Source of the DNA: Anaeramoeba flamelloides
Lineage: Eukaryota; Metamonada; Anaeramoebidae
DNA: 64,000 bases
Assembly (NCBI GenBank): GCA_027625915.1
Contig: JANTQA010000015.1
Span: 9,701,001-9,765,000 of the forward strand
Direction: 5' to 3'
The translations under genes were made by a program, and so were the position numbers. The notes under the pieces were generated by a model that saw only the letters and a list, made by a program, of their open reading frames with translations, did not search any database and was not told the DNA's origin. Every line of letters begins with the position of its first letter. The stretch's first letter is position 1. Shown one piece after another: positions 54,145 through 64,000 of the stretch.

Positions 54145-57100
54145 ATGTCAAGCAAATCAGTTTTTTTCTTAGTTAGTCGGCATTATGAAAAAATATTGAA
54201 AGAAAGCCGATCAATTAAAAGATTATTCCTTTTAGAAAAGTCAACCAAAATCGCTCAAAGTACAATCCTTTCTTACACTTTTTTTTTTTTTTTTTTTTAA
54301 CAAATTACTGAAGCAATTCTCTAATCTATTTTTGGATTACTTTACTTTCAAAATGTAGAATTAATACAGTCTCTTAATAGGTAAGTTTTTTTTTTTTTTT
54401 AGGTTGTGGTCTGTTTCGTTAATAAGAAAAAAAATCTCATTTGGATTACTTTGTTTTTTTTCTTTTAATTCCGATCAAATTCGAATTAGAAATGAAGAGT
54501 TTGAAGCTGAAGAAGTAACAAAAAAATTATATACTCCACTCAAATATTCTTTAAAATCAAAAGAGCCCAAAATTATTATTCAGGCTTTATTAATATTAAA
54601 AGTAAATTTTATTTTCTGTTGACAAACCCTTTTTTCTGATGTGAATATAGTCTAATTCTTTTTCCTTTTCTTTGTGATCCCCAATTAATAAAATTAAAGA
54701 AAATTGCAAGCAACAAATATTTTAACACACAAATGGTACTTGAGGATGATAAAAAATTAATAGGCACTTTAATTACTGAAGTTCTTCATTCTTTCATTGA
54801 AGAAGAAGATGAAATTATGTTGTTAATAATCCAAACACTACTTGAGTTTGCATTATGGAGATCTGATGAAATACATGATGCTTTATTATTGAAACTAACT
54901 AACAAAATTTTTTATTTTTACTCAATAACTACCCTGAAATTGCACACAAACACATGTAAACTTTCAATGTCTCGAATTATTAAAAATTTATGGATCAAAT
55001 CACAGGAATTATTCAAAAAAGATAGGTTGATTAGCCAAAACAATTTAACAAATACAAATACTCAAAATTCCACAAGAAAAAGAATTGGAAACAAAAAAGA
55101 AACAGAAAAAGAAACAGAAAAAGAACAAGAAAAAGAAAAAGAAAAAGAGAAAGAGAAAGAACAAGAAAAAGAAAAAAGAAAAGAAAAGAAAGAAGAAAAC
55201 AAAAAGAAAGAAGATCCAAGATTTAATAATATTTACGAAAAAGATATTTATTTAATATTTAAATCTCTTTGTATGGAACTAAATAAAAAAACTAATTCAA
55301 AAAATTGGGACAATGATGAGATCTTTGAAATTACTTTAAGAAAAAAACTGTATTCTTATGAATTAATTTTAGAAATTTTGAATAATTGTGGTAAATTTAC
55401 AACAAAATCATATCCATTTTTTTTCAAATTGATTCAAAAAAAACTATTTAGGGAAATTTTAAAATCAGGATCTTCCACAAATTTAAACATTCTACAAATT
55501 GTACACTCAATATTTCTCAAAATTTATTCAAATTACAGGTATAAATTAAAAAAAGAAATCTATTCCTTTTTGAACAAAAATATTATTTCCTTTTTGAAAG
55601 CAAACAAAAGAAATTTTGTTGAAAAAATAGCGATTTTAAAATTATTATATGCCCTTTTAAAAGATCCAAAAAATCTCATAGAAATATATTTTAATTATGA
55701 CTATGTATCTAAAATGAAATTAAATAATATAAATGAGAACAAAAATGGGAAAACAACAAATGAAAATAAAAATATTTTTGAACAACTTGTTCAAATTATT
55801 GCGAATATTATTAATGGCAATGGTATTAAAAGGCAAATAAACAGTAGAGAAAGATATTTCACATTAATTGATTATAGCAAATTAAGAAATTTTAGTTTTC
55901 AACTTGTTATCATGATCACAAGAAGTATGTATTTATGGTGCAATAATTTATTTCTTTCTGACGATTATCAAAATATTTATAGTAAATATTCTTCCTTCTC
56001 AGAAAGGGGGTTCAAAGAAATCGGGGGCGAAATAAAAGCAATAGAAAAAAATAAAAAAAAACATTCAATCGATCCTTTATCTCTAAGTTCTCGTGATCTT
56101 GGGGAACAAATGATCAAAAATGGGAAAATAAATGATAAAATTACTTATCGGGGGATCTTATTGTTTAATGAAAAATCAAAAAATGGTATAAACTTTTTAA
56201 TTAAGAATTCAATAATTAAAGGAGAGCCAGATTCAATTTACAAGTTTTTAAAAAATAAAGATTATAATTTGAAAAGGGTCAAAATTGGTGAGTACCTGGG
56301 CAATTCAAATGAATTAAATCAAAGTGTTTTAAACAATTGGATGAAAAAACTTGATTTTACTAATTTAAATATACTGAATGCTCTAAACTTATTATTAAAA
56401 GATTTTTCCTTTCCAAATAATTTAAAAAAAATCGATCAGATCTTGAGAAAATTTGCTGAGTGCTATTGTTTAGCAAATCCTAATAACTTTAAATCTTCGA
56501 CATTTGCTTTAATTTTTATTTATCAAATAATAAATTTATATTTTAATTTAAAAAATCCTATAATTATCCAAAAAATTACAAAAGAAAATTTTATGATCCA
56601 AAATAAAAAATTAAATCCACATAAAAATTTTTCCAAGAATTATATATTAGAAATTTATGAAAAAATATATCGTTTAATAGAATTAGAAAATAAAGATCTT
56701 CACAATGAAATTGAAAAAAAGCAAGTGGATAACTATGGTGGTGGTGATGAAAAAGAAATTGAAATCAAAACTGGAGTTGGTGGTGTTGTTGAATTTGATG
56801 AGGGGGTAATAGATAAGATGGGTGTGATGGGAAATGAAACGGAAACAGACGATGAAAGCAAAGGTGGAAATACTAATGAAAAGGATAATGATATAAAAAA
56901 AGATCTTGACAATGAAATTGAAAAAAAGCAAGAGGATAACGATGGTGGTGGTGATGAAAAAGAAATTGAAATAAAAATTGAGGAGGAAAATGTTATTGAT
57001 GTTGATGTTGATGTTGATGTTGATGTTGATGTTGATGAAAGGAGAAATGATGAGATAAAAGTTAAAGGAAATGATGATATTAATGAATTAATTTATTTAA

Positions 57101-58988
57101 ATTTTTCAAAAAATTTAGAAAATTTATTTTTATCATTAAAAATTAAATATTCAATTTTTGAAATTAAAAGTCAAAATGAATTAAATAATTTTTTTTTGAA
57201 TAAAGCAATTAAAAAAAAAATATTTTATCCTGTGTCTCTGAATATTTATATAAAATCGATGATTAGTATTAATTGGGAATTTATAATTAATTGCTTTATA
57301 GTTATTTTAAATAAAACAGAGGATCCGAAATTAATCAAATATGGTATGACTGGGTTTAGATTATTAATTAAATTAACCTCAAAGTTTTTTTTACTTAATA
57401 TTCAGAAATGTGTTGTGAAAGAATTAATAAAATCAATCACAATTATCAAATCAAAAAATATTACAAAAAAAAAATTAATAATTATTGATGAAATAATTCA
57501 TTTCTGTATAAATGAAGGGATGTTTTTGGGTCCAAGTTGGGAAATTATATTTAGCTATTTTTTCGATTTATTAAAACTTGGTATTATCTATTTTTCTGGT
57601 GAAAAAATCGTTAAAAATTTAGATCAAGATTTTTTTAAAGAAAAAAATAAAAATAATTATTCATTTTCAAAAAATAATAATATCAAAGTAAAAAATGATG
57701 ATGAGAAAATAAATGATGATGTTGGTAATGATAGTAATGACGATTCAATAAATGATCAGGGTGGTGATGAAATAAATAATGAAAAACATAAAATAATTGA
57801 AATTAAAAAAAAAAAAAAAAAAAAAAAAATCAACGAAATGAAGCCATTAGAATTTATAGTTTTTAATGAAAAGAATATTAAAATAAAAATAAAACCAAAA
57901 ATTATTGAAGAAATTTTCCAAAATAGTAATTATTTTAATAATGAAATATTTTTAGAATTTTTCTCAATATTATTACAAATTGCAGAGAAAGAACATAAAG
58001 AATTAAAAAAAAGAATACCATTTTTTTTGCAAAAGGCAGTTGATGTTATCTATTACAACATGTCTAGAACATCAATCTGTTTGTCACGAATCTTAGAAAT
58101 GATTTTCAATTGTATTAAAAAAATAATTAATCAAGATATTAACGAAAAGCAAATGGTTTTAATGTTTTATTTAAATTCCACAAGAAAAATTTCAAAAATT
58201 TTTTTAAACAAGCCAGAATTATTAAACTATCAATTGCAATTAAAATTATTAGAGCCATATAATTATTTAATCCAGTATCATTTTAATTTGAAAAATGTTG
58301 AATATGCTTTAAAGTGTGTTCATTATTTGATAATTAAAAGAAACAAAAATTTAAAATCTGGTTGGATAATGATTTTTAATATCTTAATATCCTCAATAAA
58401 ATTATCCAATCAAAAGATAATTAATTATTCTTTTCGAATTTTATCTGAAATATATTTAAATTATTTCCATCAAATTAAAGAGCATTTTATTTTACTTGTT
58501 AATACTTTTTTTGCTTTTGTAGAATTTAGTGAAAACTCGGCAATTAATTTAAATGCCTTAAATCATATTTCCAAAATTTCTCAATGGTTTGAAGTTAATC
58601 AAAAAGAATTTTTAATTTTGAATGGTAATGTTGATGTTGTCAAATCAATTGGTATTGGTGATGGTGATAATGATGATGATGATGATGATGAGAATGGGAA
58701 TGAGAATATTTCTGAACAATTAGTTTATAAATATTGGTTTCCATTTTATATTGGTTTATCAAAAATTACTTCGTCAACTTCAAATTCAATTTCAAATGAT
58801 TTAAAAAAATTATCAAATAAATTATTATTTGAAATTTTGGAAAGATCCTGTGATAAAATTGGAAAACAAACTTGGAAATTAATTTTTAAAACAATTATAT
58901 TACCAATTTTTGATGATGTTATTTCAAATAATAAACAAAATGATGAAAAGAAATATATCATTAGAAATCAAAGTAATGGAAATGATTA

Positions 58989-59023
<35 letters not shown>

Positions 59024-60246
59024 TTGATGAAGGGTATAAGAATAAGAAAGAAGATGTAAATAATGAAGGGGGGAAGAAAAACGGGCAGGGGTATTTAATT
59101 AAAAAATGGATTAAATCAATGCACTATGATTTTTTCCAAAACATTATTGATCTAATAATAGCAGAATATGATCAAATTTCTTTTTTAATTGGGGATTTGT
59201 TATCTTTTTTTGAATTAATTTTAAAAAATAACCCTGGTTTTGGCTCAGTGTTAATTCCGTTGATTGACAAATTGATTGAAAAACGGGGTAAGCAATTTAA
59301 TAAAGAAATCGGCACAATATTTACTCAAAAATTTTCTCAGTTCTTAACAAATACCCTTTCGAAAACATTATTAGACAATTATTCAAAAATTGAAAAAAAT
59401 AAGAATGGTAGTCTTTTAATTAAAAATATTGATCAAAAAAATGTTGTGAATGGCGTTGATAGTGAAGGTGATGTTACTTTAAATAGTGTAAGCAGTGGCA
59501 TTAACGATTTTGTTGGTGATTTCAATAATGACGAAATATATTTAGAAAACTTATCAAGCCAAATTATTGAAATCGGTAGTATAGTTAAATCGCATTCTTC
59601 TATTCATTTGAATCTATTGCAAGTTGCTAAAAACTTATTTAAACACATTTTTACAAAAATAGGGAAAAATGATATTCTGCTGTTCGTTGATTCTGTTAAG
59701 AAATCATTTCAATTTGCCAGGAATTTTCAAAACAATTACAATTTAAGAATTTTATTATTCCAGAGGGGGTTCATCACTAAGCAAATCCCGAATCTTTTAC
59801 ATCAAGAATACTTTGCAAAAAAGTCTTACTTGTATTTTATTAATTTAATGTTCAAGTTGCAAAATGAAAAATATCAAACACTTTCAAAAAAGAGATTACT
59901 CAAACACGCTCTTTATTTCCTTAAAGATTTTAATCAAAAAATCTTCCAATTGAAAAATCAACAATTCCCAAGTATATCCAAAAATATTATCGAAAATGAT
60001 TTAAGAGAACAAATATTTTTAGAATTCCAAATAACTTTGACCATATCAGAGCCCTTGGTCGTTTATATTTTGGAAGTGTTGTTAAACTTGGATCAAAAAA
60101 TGCTAACTCGTTTTCTTTCAATGGGTGGGTATACAGAACTAACTAAATTGTTTCATGTAGAAAGTTCCCAGCTGTTGAATCAATTGGTCTTGCTTCTAAA
60201 TAAAATTGGTAAATTTTATAATATTCCAAAGATAATTAAAAATTAA
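54145..60246 (+). CDS. BIG/Sec7-type Arf-GEF homologue, Sec7 domain lacking Glu finger
   Basis: Tentative join(54145..54239, 54490..54601, 54700..60246), about 1,917 residues; the 98-bp intron at 54602 is firm, the first exon and its weak GTCAAC donor are not. Order follows large Arf-GEFs: DCB-like helices (YEKILKESRSIKRL, TPLKYSLKSKEPKIIIQALL), HUS-like EIYFNYD and NIFEQLVQIIANI (55681-55800), Sec7 domain 56145-56690, HDS1-like WEFIINCFIVILNKTEDPK, then HEAT-like helices to the end. Sec7 aligns well (GINFLIKNSIIKG, KIGEYLGNSNELNQ, KKIDQILRKFAECYCLANP), but the catalytic FRLPGE reads FSFPNN (56407-56421) and TDLHNP reads FNLKNP (56542-56559). True members swap GDP for GTP on Arf at the Golgi; this one probably cannot. 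Linkers are Lys/Glu-, Asp/Val- and Gly/Ser-rich. Not a pseudogene by frame: over 5.5 kb is open. Confidence 0.88.
56998..57038 (+). repeat. (GATGTT)n in-frame microsatellite
   Basis: Encodes alternating Asp-Val in the acidic linker after the Sec7 domain. Six-base units keep the frame when copy number changes. Similar in-frame runs in the same gene are GATGAT at 58668-58690 and GGTTCT (Gly-Ser) at 58990-59024. Confidence 0.9.
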
Positions 60247-60579
60247 TTTCGCTCCTTCGTCTTATTTTGGTTTTTGGTTTTATTTTTGGTTTTGTTTTGA
60301 GTTTTGTTTTTGTTTGGATTCGATAAAATTAGTGCAAATAATGTGGTGCCTGGCAATTCCAAATAATTATTATTATTTCTTAATTATTGTGTGTGTTTGT
60401 GCATATGGATATGGGTAGGGTGTGTAAAAAATGTTTGCAGAGTTTCAATACTTTTCAATTAAATTTTCAAGGCCAAAGGATATAATCTAGTTTAAAGAGA
60501 TTTAAGCAATAGAATGAGACTAGAGATGTAATATACTATGGAATGTTTATTATTAGTTATACCTAATATGGTAATCCGT

Positions 60580-61298
60580 TAGGGCCAATACTTATTACTC
60601 AATTGGGTGCTATTGTCGATACAAAGATTCGATAAGTCTTTCAAAAAATTGAACCCCAAAGAAACATATATTTTGGTTTGTTTTTTAGTATTATTTCTTT
60701 CTATAAAGTATTGTTTACTAAATTGTGGCACTCGGTTTCCAATCTGAATCATTGAGAATTTTGATTTTGAAAAGAAATGTTTTCAGTTTCAAAGTGTTGC
60801 TTTTTGATTCTTTTTGAGATTCTGGTGATTTTTTTTTTATGTCTCAAATCAGTTATTTTTTATTTTCTCAAGAATGGGTATAATAGCTTTACTCTGCCAA
60901 ATTCGGGGTGTTATAAAATAACCACAAATTATATTAAATCGAATAAAATTGTTTCTGTGTTGTGGAGAAACAATTTGTTTTAAAATTAAAAAAAAATTCC
61001 ACTTTGGGAATCTGAAATGAAAAAACAATTACTTTTTTTGAAAGAAAAATTGATTGTTTGTAATTGGTGATTCGTTTAAACTTTAATTTGATTAATAGAA
61101 ATTTTTGTCAATCAGAGATTCTCTCAATTTTTTTTTCAAACTATTTTCTGTTCTTTGGTTTTTTCTTCAATTGTAATTAAGGCAATTGTTTTTTATAATG
61201 TGAATTGTGTATACCAAGAGACGTTCAATTACATAATATCTTTTTCATCGCAAACTTTTCATTGGATGTGTTTCAAATTCGTAGTAAATGTTGGGGCC
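60580..61298. mobile_element. Diverged T2-like TTAA element
   Basis: The interior (60720-61000) matches the T2 copies (GTTTCAAAGTGTTGCTTTTT, AACCACAAATTATATTAAAT, GAAACAATTTGTTTTAAAAT). Ends are GTTAGGGCCAATACTTATTAC and, reverse-complemented, TTAAGGCCCCAACATTTACT. A subfamily with changed termini. Confidence 0.6.
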
Positions 61299-61431
61299 TT
61301 AAGAATATAAATTAATTGGTCTAAAAAACATCAAATATTATAATAGATAACAAGTTTTCTTATGATGGTTTGATATTTATTAGAGTTTTGGGGAAATTGG
61401 CAAGATTTTATAGAATACATCAATTTTATCT

Positions 61432-61612
61432 AATATTTTCGTTTGTGTGATAAATGGGGGGTTTTATCTCTTCCTTTTAACTTCATTTTCATTTTACTTT
61501 TCCAAACAATGTAAAAAAATATTGCTCTTTTCTTTGAAAACTCGATTTATTAAAGAAAAATGGAATATTTAAGTGCAATTTTTTTCCTCTTTAATAGTAC
61601 AAGTATAATATT
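61432..61612. repeat. Family P relic
   Basis: TTTGTGTGATAAATGGGG at the left and CTTTAATAGTACAAGTATAA at the right resemble decayed P ends. Inside are TTAACTTCATTTTCATTTTA and AAAGAAAAATGGAA arms. Confidence 0.5.
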
Positions 61613-61756
61613 ATGATTTTCTCAAAGTAATCATGATTTTTGAAACTTTTGTCTGAATTGGAAAAAATGTCATCAAATATTTTGTAGATTGGTGGGGTAA
61701 GTTATTTAACATTTCCAAATGAAGATCAGATAGTTCAAATTAATACTTAATTATTA

Positions 61757-62293
61757 TAAACTATATTCCAAAATTTTGGACACGGTTTAAAAAGTAGAAT
61801 GAATAACAATACTACACTTTAAATTCAATTTAGAAAGAATTTTGATTTAACAATTATTTTCATTTTTTGTCTTTTTTGTTTTTGTTTTCATTTCAAATTT
61901 CCTGTTACCTAATCTGTTTCGTTAGATCTGGAATTTTTTTTTCGATGGTTGATAGAAGGTTAGTATTGGGTTTGTTTAATAGAAAAATCACATACACATG
62001 GTTGATGGTATCTTATCATTTGATCAATCAACAATTGTTTGTGAAATTTCAACAAATTTACCAATACATTTTTTGTTTGGCTCGTTTCCTCATTTTGGAC
62101 ACACCAACTTTTATAGTTGAGTTTTATATTTTTTTTTTTTTTATTTATTTGGATTAAAATGATTACTTATTCAAACATTAATACCCTGTAACTTAAATGT
62201 GGTTTTGTATTAGGTTTGTAAAAATGCAATAAATTGGGTTTTTTTTGCCTATTTTTGATTTTGGGTGTGTCCGAATTTTTGAAACAGGGTTTA
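61757..62293 (+). mobile_element. TA-flanked MITE, family M1, copy 2
   Basis: About 537 bp between TA dinucleotides. Ends are AACTATATTCCAAAATTTTG, then GACACGG, and, reverse-complemented, AACCCTGTTTCAAAAATTCG, then GACACACCC. Same orientation as copy 1 at 40418-40950. Confidence 0.82.
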
Positions 62294-64000
62294 TTTTATT
62301 TTATGTATGATAAAAAAAAAAATAATCAATTATTTGGTGCAATGTAACGTTAGACAGTAAAATCTAACTACTGCTAAATTCAAAATAAAAGGATTACAAT
62401 TTTCAGCCAGATTTCCAAAAAAAAAAATACATCCCTTAAAAATTGAAATAAATCACCAAAGTTTCAATTGTCTAAAAGAGAAGTTAATAATTTAAACTTG
62501 TTTGTAGAATTAAAAATTTAAAAGGTTACATGATTTAAAAAATCTTTTTTTGGAAAAGCTGAATGTAACTTTTGTTCAATATATATCGCAATAAATAGAA
62601 AATAAGAAAAACAAAAAAAGTTGTTTTTTGTTCATATTTGGGATTGGTAAAAAAGTGTAAATTTTAGCTTGTGGTTTGTTGTTGATACTGGTGATTCAAA
62701 AAAAACTGAAAAGGTTTTTTTAATTCATTTTTCGCATTCTTTAAATATTTAACTCTCGGTTATGAAGAAAGGATTTTATTTGTTTAAATTTCCAAGAAAG
62801 GATAAAAATAAGTTGATCTTTGAAATGAAATGTTCTGAAAGTAGAGTTTTCAAATTTAAAAAAAAAGGAAATTGAAGTCAAAATTTTCTTCCAATTTCTC
62901 AAACACCCTTAAATTTCAAAACCATTAAAAAATTTATTTTCAAACAGCCCCTAAAGACCCTCTCAATAAACGAAAGAAATTTAAGAAAGAACCCCATGGG
63001 TGGGTTGGATTTATCACATTCAATTAGGAATATACGCATCCTAAAAAAAGTTTAAATAAATATTTTTTACCCTCTAAATCAACAAACTTTTTACAAATAA
63101 TTAACTCCTCTCTCAACACAACACTTATTTTGATATTGATTTGTTTTCTGCTTCAAGCTTATTGGGTTATAATTGTGTTGTCCAATTCAAAATATAATAA
63201 GCAATTTGTTCCTTCGAGAAAGGAATCGTATCTAAAGTGATTCAAACAATCTTTTCAAAATCAATCTTTTGTGCGATAATTAAAGGGTAACAGATCGTTA
63301 TTTGACGCTTGTGAAAAATTTGCTCACAAATCATTTAGTTAAAACCACAAATCATACTTATAACTCAAGTTTTTTTTCACAATTTTTCAAGTAAAAAAAT
63401 TGTTTGACTCTTGGAATAAAAATTAAAGTTCATTCTGTTCAGAACCAATCCCCAATTTACCGATGAAAAAAAAGTTTTTTTTAACGTTGAACAGTTGTGT
63501 GGTGATCAATTTCCTCTGGTGGTAGTATTAAACGGTTTGTTGATTTAACTTGTTGAAGAAATTTTCAAAACCTCCTTTTTAATTATTTTTTTTTGTAAAT
63601 CAAAGCAGCAAAACTAAAAATCTCAATTTGTTTGATTGTTCAAAAGGACTCAAACCATTGAAGAGAAAATATTTTCTTTCAGAAAATTTTGTTGAAAATA
63701 TTTTAAAGGTGGAAAAAATGAGTTTAGTTTTACAATAATTCGTTACTGTTTATTTTTGCTTCAGAATTTTAATGTTTGGCTATCTTTGGTGAAAGGATGT
63801 AAAAAATAAGTAAGGAAATTTTTTAAAATTAGACTCCATTTGGTTAAAAGCAAAACAAAACATGTAAAAACGTAATAGATCCGATTGTCCCTTTTGTAAA
63901 AATTTTTCCACTTGTTTCGAATTATTTTTAGATCCAAAAGACAGTTCGAAAAAGCAAAGAACCCAAAACGAAAACACTTTGAAACAGTAGCCTCGTTACA

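Larger units (their letters stand above)
60247..64000. other. Right-hand spacer, no gene recognised
   Basis: Contains a diverged T2-like element (60580-61298), a P-family relic (about 61432-61612), and M1 copy 2. Bases 62300-63900 look non-coding. After an acceptor-like TTATTTTTAG at about 63930 one plus-strand frame is open to the window edge and less A+T-rich, but too short to call. Confidence 0.55.

Noticed and set aside
54360-54403. A 23-bp intron GTAAG(T)nAG just before the Sec7 gene exon
   Set aside because: Too short for this genome's introns (minimum 92 bp seen) and the upstream frame gives no start codon.
63930-64000. Possible exon beginning at the right edge
   Set aside because: An acceptor-like sequence and one open frame of about 23 codons, but nothing recognisable before the window ends.
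1-64000. tRNA, rRNA, CRISPR arrays, virus-derived genes
   Set aside because: No tRNA-type T-arm/A-box pairing, rRNA block, spaced identical repeats, reverse transcriptase, integrase or capsid-like sequence was noticed by eye; a covariance-model scan could still find a small RNA.

Overview
This is a very A+T-rich, gene-poor piece of a eukaryotic nuclear genome: nine protein genes in 64 kb, GT-AG introns in eight of them, standard stop codons (TAA mostly, TAG once), long poly-A/poly-T tracts, and proteins with long Lys/Glu runs. Ordinary eukaryotic housekeeping and signalling genes are present, and no bacterial, organellar or viral-type gene was seen. The style (K/E-rich linkers, many RING and G-protein genes, A+T-rich spacers) suits a free-living amoeboid protist. 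Anaeramoebae would fit, but that is a guess from style and not a phylogenetic result.

Layout. (1) 1-5.1 kb: a SIM-bearing RING-H2 protein on the minus strand, then a spacer with a near-perfect 265-bp inverted repeat. (2) 5.1-12.0 kb: the V-ATPase V0 subunit d gene on the minus strand, six exons, with one 5,024-bp intron. (3) 12.0-16.5 kb: a spacer full of short non-autonomous DNA transposons. (4) 16.5-18.1 kb: a ubiquitin-like/RING protein. (5) 19.9-28.1 kb: a heterotrimeric G-protein alpha subunit on the minus strand, four exons, with introns of 4,266 and 2,801 bp. (6) 32.9-33.4 kb: ribosomal protein L35 (uL29). (7) 36.2-37.3 kb: an intronless coiled-coil protein. (8) 43.5-46.5 kb: an SH3/coiled-coil/RING protein split by a 2,402-bp intron that carries a TTAA element. 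(9) 48.9-51.3 kb: a BET-type protein (one bromodomain plus an ET domain). (10) 54.1-60.2 kb: a BIG/Sec7-type Arf-GEF homologue whose Sec7 domain lacks the catalytic glutamate.

The genes do not form an operon or a single pathway. Three are RING-type ubiquitin-ligase candidates, and the V-ATPase and Arf-GEF-like genes both belong to endomembrane function. The exon structures given here were worked out by joining conserved protein sequence across GT-AG junctions with matching phase.

Spacers and long introns hold the same repeats: two families flanked by TTAA, three families with TA flanks (Tc1/mariner style), a palindromic family with TACTGGTATTTG ends, and several larger foldback repeats. None encodes a recognisable transposase here. 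I found no clear new molecular system. The best leads are the apparently GEF-dead Sec7 protein, the very long intron set, the 98%-identical inverted repeat, and the TTAA element families.
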